Source: Paludibacteraceae bacterium | Lineage (GTDB): Bacteria > Bacteroidota > Bacteroidia > Bacteroidales > Paludibacteraceae | DNA length: 6,267 bases | Direction of reading: 5' to 3' | NCBI GenBank assembly: GCA_947445425.1 | Contig: CANFFA010000153.1 | Location: 1 to 6,267 of the forward strand | Shown: in pieces, positions 1 to 6,073 of the stretch | Layout of the letters: the number at the start of each line of letters is the position of its first letter | Position numbering within the stretch: position 1 is the first letter of the stretch | Position numbers and translations under genes: made by a program | The notes under the pieces: model-generated | Database searches by the model: none | The model's input: only the letters and a program-made list of their open reading frames with translations | Told to the model about the DNA's origin: nothing

Positions 1-143
1 ATTATAAAGTTGGTGACAACTTCACTTATTATTTTGGAGGAGGATGGAGTAAATGGATACACTCAACCGATGATGAATGGTTTAAAGCTGTAAAATCATT
101 TAGCGAAGCGATCTCAAAACCACTTCAAGTGACTGTCAAATAA
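1..143 (+). CDS. C-terminal end of a protein, possibly DUF4861 family (partial)
   Basis: Only the last 46 codons are present, read in the frame beginning at base 3 and stopping with TAA at 141-143. The peptide is rich in aromatic residues and glycine (TYYFGGGWSKW near its start) and ends in SKPLQVTVK. From memory, this pattern of YYFGxGWSK, then a short acidic stretch, a tryptophan, an amphipathic helix and a final PLxVTxK resembles the C-terminus of secreted DUF4861 proteins, which are found in Bacteroidota carbohydrate-degradation loci. That assignment rests on a short tail and is weak. No start, signal peptide or catalytic residues are visible. A strong terminator 25 bases after the stop closes the transcript and separates it from tsaB. 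Confidence 0.6.
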   Translation, partial: YKVGDNFTYYFGGGWSKWIHSTDDEWFKAVKSFSEAISKPLQVTVK

Positions 144-167
144 TTCATTGACACTTTAAATTACTAC

Positions 168-208
168 AAATCCTCGTCTTCAAATGAAGGCGAGGATTTT
201 TCATTTTT
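168..208 (+). terminator. Rho-independent terminator after the left-edge gene
   Basis: Bases 168-181 pair with 186-199 to give a 14-bp stem containing one G-U pair (AAATCCTCG/CGAGGATTT, then T-G, then CTTC/GAAG) around the four-base loop AAAT. T-runs follow at 197-201 and 204-208. It lies 25 bases after the stop at 143 and just ahead of the tsaB promoter, so it isolates the two transcripts. The stem is nearly symmetrical, but the reverse strand has only the A-tract copy on its other side and no gene that would need it. Confidence 0.88.
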
Positions 209-236
209 AGCAGTCAATAAATATTATGTAAATTTG
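205..236 (+). promoter_or_regulatory. Bacteroidota-type promoter for tsaB
   Basis: The -7 element TAAATTTG at 229-236 matches the Bacteroidota consensus TAnnTTTG exactly. The -33 element is weak: TTTT at 205-208 lies 20 bases upstream, where TTTG would be expected, and it overlaps the T-run of the preceding terminator. Transcription would start a few bases after 236, giving a leader of roughly 25-30 nt before the ATG at 272. There is no Shine-Dalgarno sequence; the leader is A-rich (AAAACAGAAATAT), as is usual in this phylum. Confidence 0.6.
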
Positions 237-271
237 CACTCTAAATCAAAATTCAGTCAAAACAGAAATAT

Positions 272-967
272 ATGTCAACACCGATTATCTTAAATATAGA
301 GACTTCCACTAATGTATGTTCAATTGCCATACATGAAGGCCTTAACTGCCTGTTTACTGCTATAGATGCAGAAGGAATGAATCATGCTGCACTTTTGAGC
401 GTTTTCATTGAACAAGGAATGGATGTACTTAAATCTTTGAATAAACATTTGGATGCAGTAGCAGTGAGCAGTGGACCAGGATCTTATACCGGTTTGCGAA
501 TTGGGGTATCTACTGCTAAAGGAATCTGTTATGGATTAGACATTCCACTCATTTCGATAAGTACTTTAGAAGTAATAACAGTTCAAGCACTAAACACAGA
601 AGGCATAGATAAAACTGCATTGTTTTGCCCAATGATTGATGCAAGAAGAATGGAAGTTTATGCTGCATTGTACAATTTCAATGGAGAAATTCAACGTGAA
701 ATTACACCTGACATTATCGACGAAACATCTTATTCAAATTTTCTAGAAAAACACACTGTATATTTTTTTGGTAATGGTGCTGAGAAATGTAAATCAACCC
801 TCACCCACCCTTCTGCTAAATTTATCGACAATCTCATCCCTTTGGCTGAGAATATGATTTCCTTTTCAAACTCCAAATTTGAGAAAAAACAATTTGAAGA
901 CCTAGCCTATTTTGAGCCTTTTTACCTAAAAGAATTTCAAACCACTACGCCCAAGCAGCTAAGTTAA
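272..967 (+). CDS. tsaB: tRNA N6-adenosine threonylcarbamoyltransferase complex subunit TsaB
   Basis: TsaB is the inactive ASKHA-fold partner of TsaD. In bacteria TsaB, TsaD and TsaE transfer the threonylcarbamoyl group made by TsaC onto A37 of ANN-decoding tRNAs, in the cytoplasm. The 231-residue length equals that of E. coli TsaB. The family signatures are visible: the N-terminal NIETST at 8-13 (first beta hairpin of the actin-like fold), SSGPGSYTGLRIG at 66-78, followed by a helix and IPLISISTLE at 91-100, then DARRMEVY at 123-130 and GNGA at 167-170. The C-terminal AYFEPFYLKEF at 212-222 is the form common in Bacteroidota. The N-terminal dimerisation region that binds TsaD looks complete, so the gene should be functional. 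The first ATG in frame is used, behind its own promoter. No tsaD, tsaE or rimI lies beside it, so the gene stands alone here. No clear hairpin terminator follows; a 147-base gap leads to the next gene. Confidence 0.96.
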   Translation: MSTPIILNIETSTNVCSIAIHEGLNCLFTAIDAEGMNHAALLSVFIEQGMDVLKSLNKHLDAVAVSSGPGSYTGLRIGVSTAKGICYGLDIPLISISTLEVITVQALNTEGIDKTALFCPMIDARRMEVYAALYNFNGEIQREITPDIIDETSYSNFLEKHTVYFFGNGAEKCKSTLTHPSAKFIDNLIPLAENMISFSNSKFEKKQFEDLAYFEPFYLKEFQTTTPKQLS

Positions 968-1066
968 TGGTTCATAAATGGAATTTCCACCCAGACCACA
1001 AATAACATTAAATAACAATAGATATTTCCCTCTCAAGCTTTATTAACCTTATTTTGCTATCTCTAC

Positions 1067-1097
1067 TTTGCAAAACAGAATATTATTGCTAATTTTG
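1067..1097 (+). promoter_or_regulatory. Near-consensus Bacteroidota promoter for the AAA ATPase gene
   Basis: TTTG at 1067-1070 (-33) and TAATTTTG at 1090-1097 (-7, matching TAnnTTTG exactly) are separated by 19 bases, the preferred spacing for the primary sigma factor of Bacteroidota. The -7 box ends only 17 bases before the ATG at 1115. Transcription starting a few bases downstream would leave a leader of only about 10-14 nt, AT-rich and without a Shine-Dalgarno sequence. The rest of the gap (968-1066) holds nothing I can name. Confidence 0.75.
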
Positions 1098-1114
1098 CAG
1101 CAAATTAAATACAA

Positions 1115-2293
1115 ATGCAGGCATTTTACAAAACACATCAGTATTTAGTAGCGCACGTACATTCGCCAGTGAAGCGACTGTTAATGGATGAAATCGACTG
1201 GACGCACCGCCTGATAGGAATAAAAGGAAGTCGTGGTGTAGGTAAAACAACTTTTTTACTTCAATACGCAAAAAACCATTTTGGCAACAGCAAACAATGT
1301 CTGTTTATTAGCCTCAATGATTTTTACTTTACCAAACATAGTTTGGTTGAATTTGCTGAAAATTTTACTGATGATGGTGGTCACACCCTATTAATCGACC
1401 AAACCTTTAAGTATGAAAACTGGTCTAAAGAACTAAGAGAGTGCTACGACCGTTTTCCTTCCCTTCATATTATTTTCTCTGGGTCTACAGTAATGCGGCT
1501 GATTGAAGAAAACAATGACATTCAAAATATTGTATCTGCTTACAACTTAAGAGGATTTTCATTTAGAGAATTTTTAAATTTACAAACAGGCTCTACATTT
1601 CCTGCTTACAAATTACAAGACATTACACAAAATCATGTTCAAATTGCTGAAGAGATAGGCAAAGAACTTCAAGCACTTGATTACTTCAATGATTATTTGC
1701 ATCATGGTTATTATCCATTTTATTTGGAAGAGCATAATTTTTCCGACACCTTGCTCAAAACCATGAATATGATGTTAGAAGTTGATATTCTGCTCATTAA
1801 GCAAATTGAGCCCAAATATCTATCTAAAATCAGAAAATTACTGTATTTACTTACCATCAGTGCACCTTGTGCGCCCAATGTAAGCTTACTCAGTAAAGAA
1901 ATTGAAACATCTCGTGCCACCATTATGAACTACATCAAGTACTTGGCCGACGCACGCTTGATAAATCTACTCTATGTAAATGGTGACGAATATCCCAAAA
2001 AGCCAAATCAAATTTATGCAGGCAATACCAACTTGATGCATGCTGTGAATCTTGGCATAGTAGACAGAATAGCGGAACAAAAAACATTTTTCTACAATGC
2101 CCTGCAAGCGAAACACAAAGTTAAGATGTGTCATTACAAGCAGGATTTTAGCATAGATGAGCAATATACTTTTAGATGTGAAAGCAAACCAAGCAGTGGA
2201 AAGCTCTACTCAAAAGTAACCTACGCTGTAAACGACATAACGATAGGCAGTAAAAACGTAATTCCACTTTGGTTGTTTGGGTTCTTATACTAA
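1115..2293 (+). CDS. AAA_14 / DUF4143 family ATPase (COG1373 type)
   Basis: This is a 392-residue ATPase of the widespread but poorly understood AAA_14 plus DUF4143 family, which is often present in many copies in Bacteroidota. The physiological role is unknown. The N-terminal P-loop domain has Walker A GSRGVGKT at 38-45, a Walker B strand TLLIDQ at 91-96 and a sensor-1-like strand IIFSGST at 119-125. A winged-helix-like segment follows at about 255-287 (LLSKEIETSRATIMNYIKYL). The C-terminal DUF4143 part is related to PD-(D/E)XK nuclease folds and ends in the family's usual IPLWLFGFLY. Length and both ends are normal, so it is not truncated. Oddities: Walker B has Gln96 where relatives normally have Glu (codon CAA at 1400-1402), and the C-terminal acidic/lysine motif is altered (D344...RCESK at 354-358, where relatives usually show FEVGGK). 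The start is the first ATG behind a strong promoter. Arginine codons are mixed (AGA, CGT, CGC, CGA, CGG), which suggests modest expression. Confidence 0.88.
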   Translation: MQAFYKTHQYLVAHVHSPVKRLLMDEIDWTHRLIGIKGSRGVGKTTFLLQYAKNHFGNSKQCLFISLNDFYFTKHSLVEFAENFTDDGGHTLLIDQTFKYENWSKELRECYDRFPSLHIIFSGSTVMRLIEENNDIQNIVSAYNLRGFSFREFLNLQTGSTFPAYKLQDITQNHVQIAEEIGKELQALDYFNDYLHHGYYPFYLEEHNFSDTLLKTMNMMLEVDILLIKQIEPKYLSKIRKLLYLLTISAPCAPNVSLLSKEIETSRATIMNYIKYLADARLINLLYVNGDEYPKKPNQIYAGNTNLMHAVNLGIVDRIAEQKTFFYNALQAKHKVKMCHYKQDFSIDEQYTFRCESKPSSGKLYSKVTYAVNDITIGSKNVIPLWLFGFLY

Positions 2294-2299
2294 ACAAAA

Positions 2300-2349
2300 C
2301 CCCTAGCCCCTAAAGGGGAAGAGATTTGTTCCCCTTTAGGGGCTAGGGG
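2300..2349. repeat. Perfect 21-bp inverted repeat, dispersed Bacteroidota palindrome type
   Basis: Bases 2300-2320 are the exact reverse complement of 2329-2349 around the 8-base loop GAGATTTG. Each arm starts or ends with CCCCTAGCCCC and also contains its own small hairpin (CCCC-TAAA-GGGG on the left, CCCC-TTTA-GGGG on the right), so the element can fold as one long stem or two short ones. The outer edge of the right arm runs into nine consecutive G (2346-2354). GC content is much higher than in the surroundings. Palindromes built on CCCCTAxCCCCTAAAGGGG are, to my knowledge, scattered through many Bacteroidota genomes between genes. There is no transposase and no obvious target duplication, so a REP- or MITE-like element is an inference. 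Confidence 0.85.
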
Positions 2350-2368
2350 GGGGGACATTCTTTTTTTT
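2300..2368 (+). terminator. Probable terminator of the AAA ATPase gene (formed by the palindrome)
   Basis: The 21-bp stem begins 7 bases after the TAA at 2291-2293. Eight T lie at 2361-2368, but they start 11 bases after the end of the stem (five extra G, then ACATTC), which is further than in a textbook terminator. The stem is strong enough to end or pause transcription and to protect the 3' end of the mRNA. It would separate the ATPase transcript from nifJ. Confidence 0.6.
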
Positions 2369-2405
2369 TAAAATTCTAATTTAATTATCAATAATTTCTA
2401 ACAAA
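2355..2405 (+). promoter_or_regulatory. Short AT-rich leader of nifJ; no clear promoter
   Basis: Between the palindrome and the nifJ ATG there are about 50 AT-rich bases. No TTTG / TAnnTTTG pair is visible; the closest are TAATTTAA (2376-2383) and TAATTTCT (2391-2398), each with two mismatches in the second half and no good -33 box. No Shine-Dalgarno sequence is present; CTAACAAA precedes the ATG, the A-rich context typical of Bacteroidota. A promoter for such a large, well-optimised gene must lie here or further upstream across the palindrome, or be of a non-standard type. Confidence 0.3.
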
Positions 2406-5400
2406 ATGGCAAAATCTAAAAAATTTTTAACCTGTGATGGAAATCAAGCAGCGGCACATATATCTTATATGTTCACCGAAGTCTCTGCAATTTATCCCAT
2501 CACGCCATCGACTACAATGTCAGAGTATGTAGACGAATGGGCTGCAACTGGTCGTAAAAATATTTTCGGCGAGAAAGTGCAAGTACAAGAAATGCAATCA
2601 GAAGCTGGTGCTGCTGCAGCAATGCACGGAGCACTTCAAGCAGGCGCATTGACCACTACTTACACTGCCTCACAAGGTTTATTGCTAATGATCCCCAATA
2701 TGTATAAAATGGCTGGAGAATTACTTCCAGGTGTTTTTCATGTTTCGGCTCGTGCATTGGCATCTCACGCACTTTCCATTTTTGGTGACCACCAAGATGT
2801 AATGGCGGTTCGCCAAGTTGGATGCGCTATGCTAGCTACTGGCTCGGTTCAAGAAGTGATGGATTTATCTGCTATTGCTCACCTTGCTACAATTAAAACC
2901 CGTGTGCCTTTTGTACATTTCTTTGATGGTTTCCGTACCTCACATGAAATTCAAAAAATTGAGGTTTTAGACCAAGAAGAATTAGAACCACTTTTAGATA
3001 GAGTCGCCTTAAAAGAATTTCGTCAACGTTCATTGAGCCCTGCACACCCAGTGGTACGTGGTACTGCTCAAAATGGCGATATTTACTTCCAAGCCCGTGA
3101 AGCTTGTAATCCTTTTTACGATGCTATTCCTGGGGTTGTTGAAGATTACATGAATGAAATCTACAAAATCACAGGACGTAAATACGGTCTATTTGATTAT
3201 TATGGTGCTGAAGATGCTGATCGTGTTGTTATTGCAATGGGATCATCAACAGAAGCAATTCGTGAAGGAATTGACTACTTACTTGCCAAAGGAGAAAAAG
3301 TTGGTTTAATTTCAGTTCACTTGTATCGTCCATTCTCCGCAAAACACTTCCTTGCTGCATTACCAAAAACAGCAAAACGCATTTGCGTATTGGATCGTAC
3401 CAAAGAACCAGGTGCAGGTGGCGAGCCATTGTACTTAGATGTTAAAGATGTATTGTACGGTACAGAAAACCAGCCATTGGTTGTTGGTGGACGTTATGGT
3501 TTGTCTTCAAAAGACTTTACTCCAGCTCAAGTATTCTCTGTTTATGAAAACTTAAGCTTACCAGAACCACGTAACCACTTTACTGTAGGGATTGTTGATG
3601 ATGTTACCTTTACATCATTACCGATGAAAAAAGAAATCGCATTGGGTGGCGAAGGAATCATCGAAGCTAAATTCTATGGTCTAGGTGCTGATGGTACAGT
3701 TGGAGCGAACAAAAACTCTATTAAAATCATTGGTGATAACACTGATAAATACTGTCAAGCTTATTTTGAATATGATTCAAAAAAATCGGGCGGTTTTACT
3801 TGTTCACACTTACGTTTTGGTGATAATCCTATTCGTTCAACCTACTTTGTAACGACTCCTAATTTCGTAGCTTGTCACGTACAAGCATACTTGAAATTGT
3901 ATGAAGTTACCAAAGGTTTGAAGAAAGATGGAACTTTCTTGCTAAATACGATTTGGAATGCAGAAGAAGTTCAAAAGAACCTTCCTGTTAAAATCAAAAA
4001 ATACTTTGCTGAAAACAACATCAGCCTTTATATTATTGATGCAACAAACATTGCAGAGAAAATTGGTTTGGGTAACCGCACCAATACAATTTTACAATCA
4101 GCATTTTTCAAAATAACCAATGTAGTACCTTACGAATTGGCTGTTGAGAAAATGAAATATGCAATCAATAAATCTTACGGTAAAAAAGGTGAGAAGATTG
4201 TAAACATGAACTATGCTGCCGTTGATCGTGGTGGTGATTATACTAAAGTTGAGATTCCTGCTGAATGGGCAAATCTTGTAGATGAAGATGCAGAAATTAC
4301 TGAAATAGTTCCAGCATTTATCAAAGACGTGGTTCGTACCATCAATGCACAAGAAGGTGATAGTCTTCCTGTATCCGCCTTCAAAGGTCGTGAGGATGGA
4401 ACTTGGCCACAAAGTACCAGTAAATACGAAAAACGTGGTGTTGCTGCATTTGTACCGGTTTGGAATTCAAGCAATTGTATTCAATGTAACCAATGTGCTT
4501 ATGTATGTCCTCACGCTGCTATTCGCCCTTTCATCTTGGATGAAGCAGAACAAGCAAAAGCACCGTTTACTGACATGCTTAAAACCAATGGTAAACAATT
4601 TGCAGATACTGCATTCCGTATTCAAGTAGACGTTCTTGATTGTATGGGTTGTTACAACTGTGCTGATGTATGTCCAGGTAATAAAGGTGAGAAAGCACTT
4701 ACCATGGTGCCAATTGACACTCAATATCCAAATCAAAAAAACTGGACCTATTGTGCAACAGAAGTTAAATCAAAACAACATTTAGTTGATACAAAAAGCA
4801 ATGTGAAAAATTCTCAATTGGCAACGCCAATGTTTGAATTCTCAGGTGCTTGTTCTGGTTGTGGAGAAACTCCATATGTAAAATTAGTTTCTCAACTATT
4901 TGGAAGTCGTCAATTAATTGCCAATGCAACTGGTTGTAGTTCTATTTACTCTGCCTCTGCTCCTTCTACTCCTTATACAACTAACGATCAAGGTCGTGGA
5001 CCAGCTTTTGCAAACTCCTTGTTTGAAGATAATGCTGAATTTGGATTGGGCATGACCTTTGCTAACGACAACATGACTGCACGTTTGGTTCGCATCATGA
5101 CTGAAGCTCAAAGTTCTGATACCTGTTCTGATGAATTAAAAGCACTATTCCAAGAATGGATTGAAAATCATTTAGACGCTGATAAGACTGTAGAATTAGA
5201 AGCCAAAATCATGCCATTGATCAAAGCTTGTGATTGTAAAATTTGTAAAGAAGTCCTTGAATTATCACAATATTTGATCAAAGTTTCACAATGGATCATC
5301 GGTGGTGATGGATGGGCTTATGATATCGGCTTTGGTGGATTAGACCACGTAATTGCCTCTGGTAAAAACGTAAACATCTTGGTATTGGATACAGAAATCT

Positions 5401-5939
5401 ATTCAAATACAGGTGGTCAAGCATCTAAATCAACTCCGGTTGGTGCCGTTGCAAAATTTGCTGCATCAGGGAAACGTGTTCGCAAAAAAGATTTGGGTAT
5501 GATCGCTGCAACCTATGGTTATGTATATGTAGCACAAGTCGCATTGGGCGCAAATCAAGCTCAAACCTTGAAAGCAATACGTGAAGCTGAAGCATTTGAC
5601 GGACCATCGGTAATTATTGCTTACTCTCCATGTATTTCACACGGAATTGTAGCCGGAATGGGTAAGGCAAATGATGAGCAAAAACGTGCAGTAGAATGTG
5701 GTTACTGGCACCTATATCGCTACAATCCAGATTTAGAAGCAGAAGGTAAAAACCCAATGGTAGTTGACTCAAAAGAGCCACAGTGGGATAAATTCCAAGA
5801 CTTCTTGAGAGGTGAAGTACGTTATACAACACTATTGAAACAATTCCCTGTTGAAGCTACTGAACTATTTGTTGCTGCTGAAGCCAATGCTAAATGGCGT
5901 TATGATGGCTACAAACGTATGTCTGAAAGAATATACTAA
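2406..5939 (+). CDS. nifJ: Pyruvate:ferredoxin (flavodoxin) oxidoreductase
   Basis: This cytoplasmic homodimer converts pyruvate and CoA to acetyl-CoA and CO2, passing electrons to ferredoxin or flavodoxin. All domains are fused in the standard order: N-terminal pyruvate-binding domain (about 5-240, YPITPSTTMSE at 30-40), domain II (about 260-370), gamma domain (about 420-595, GLGADGTVGANKNS), EKR segment (about 598-680), two 4Fe-4S clusters (C691, C694, C697, C701 and C746, C749, C752, C756), then the thiamine diphosphate domain with GDGWAYDIGF from 967. The proximal cluster ligands C816, C819, C844 and C1076 are all present. Thr33, Glu66, Arg116 and Asn1001 fit the catalytic residues Thr31, Glu64, Arg114 and Asn996 of the Desulfovibrio africanus enzyme. 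At 1177 residues it resembles E. coli YdbK and lacks the C-terminal extension that protects the D. africanus enzyme from oxygen. Arginines are almost all CGT/CGC (only three AGA), which suggests high expression. The gene is monocistronic, between the palindrome and its own terminator. Confidence 0.98.
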   Translation: MAKSKKFLTCDGNQAAAHISYMFTEVSAIYPITPSTTMSEYVDEWAATGRKNIFGEKVQVQEMQSEAGAAAAMHGALQAGALTTTYTASQGLLLMIPNMYKMAGELLPGVFHVSARALASHALSIFGDHQDVMAVRQVGCAMLATGSVQEVMDLSAIAHLATIKTRVPFVHFFDGFRTSHEIQKIEVLDQEELEPLLDRVALKEFRQRSLSPAHPVVRGTAQNGDIYFQAREACNPFYDAIPGVVEDYMNEIYKITGRKYGLFDYYGAEDADRVVIAMGSSTEAIREGIDYLLAKGEKVGLISVHLYRPFSAKHFLAALPKTAKRICVLDRTKEPGAGGEPLYLDVKDVLYGTENQPLVVGGRYGLSSKDFTPAQVFSVYENLSLPEPRNHFTVGIVDDVTFTSLPMKKEIALGGEGIIEAKFYGLGADGTVGANKNSIKIIGDNTDKYCQAYFEYDSKKSGGFTCSHLRFGDNPIRSTYFVTTPNFVACHVQAYLKLYEVTKGLKKDGTFLLNTIWNAEEVQKNLPVKIKKYFAENNISLYIIDATNIAEKIGLGNRTNTILQSAFFKITNVVPYELAVEKMKYAINKSYGKKGEKIVNMNYAAVDRGGDYTKVEIPAEWANLVDEDAEITEIVPAFIKDVVRTINAQEGDSLPVSAFKGREDGTWPQSTSKYEKRGVAAFVPVWNSSNCIQCNQCAYVCPHAAIRPFILDEAEQAKAPFTDMLKTNGKQFADTAFRIQVDVLDCMGCYNCADVCPGNKGEKALTMVPIDTQYPNQKNWTYCATEVKSKQHLVDTKSNVKNSQLATPMFEFSGACSGCGETPYVKLVSQLFGSRQLIANATGCSSIYSASAPSTPYTTNDQGRGPAFANSLFEDNAEFGLGMTFANDNMTARLVRIMTEAQSSDTCSDELKALFQEWIENHLDADKTVELEAKIMPLIKACDCKICKEVLELSQYLIKVSQWIIGGDGWAYDIGFGGLDHVIASGKNVNILVLDTEIYSNTGGQASKSTPVGAVAKFAASGKRVRKKDLGMIAATYGYVYVAQVALGANQAQTLKAIREAEAFDGPSVIIAYSPCISHGIVAGMGKANDEQKRAVECGYWHLYRYNPDLEAEGKNPMVVDSKEPQWDKFQDFLRGEVRYTTLLKQFPVEATELFVAAEANAKWRYDGYKRMSERIY

Positions 5940-5992
5940 AGTTCTGTTTAGGAGGAGGTAATTAAACCAAGTCCTTAGCTTTACTAAATACT

Positions 5993-6039
5993 AAAAGCTC
6001 ACAAAAGAAGAAATTTTCTTCATTTGTGAGCTTTTTATT
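5993..6039 (+). terminator. Rho-independent terminator of nifJ
   Basis: AAAAGCTCACAAA at 5993-6005 pairs perfectly with TTTGTGAGCTTTT at 6023-6035 (13 bp). After one A-A mismatch, GAAGA at 6007-6011 pairs with TCTTC at 6017-6021, leaving a small AT loop. The T-run 6032-6036 and TTATT complete the signal. It starts 53 bases after the nifJ stop. Because the outer arm begins with AAAA, the hairpin could also act on the reverse strand for a gene entering from the right. An upstream AGCTTT at 5977-5982 could compete by pairing with AAAGCT at 5994-5999 inside the left arm, though that 6-bp alternative is much weaker. Confidence 0.9.
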
Positions 6040-6073
6040 ATTTGATAAAAGCGTCATTAATTGGAATAAAATT

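Noticed and set aside
34..55. GGAGGAGGATGGAG, an SD-like stretch followed by ATG near the left edge
   Set aside because: It encodes FGGGW in the continuing upstream frame, and the ATG frames inside it do not give a credible protein.
967..1005. A 12-codon frame (ATG overlapping the tsaB stop as TAATG, peptide MVHKWNFHPDHK)
   Set aside because: The TAATG overlap looks like translational coupling, but the peptide is very short, unrecognised and has no further support.
1089..1271. Reverse-strand frame of 60 codons over the start of the ATPase gene
   Set aside because: It lies opposite the promoter and Walker A region of a clear gene and shows no domain of its own.
2300..2349. The inverted repeat as terminal repeats of an insertion sequence or as a CRISPR repeat
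   Set aside because: The arms are only 8 bases apart with no transposase between them, and there is no series of spaced repeats.
4098..4736. Reading frames of 78-104 codons on both strands across the middle of nifJ
   Set aside because: They overlap conserved nifJ sequence including the ferredoxin cysteines, have odd composition and no start signals; they are by-products of nifJ codon use.
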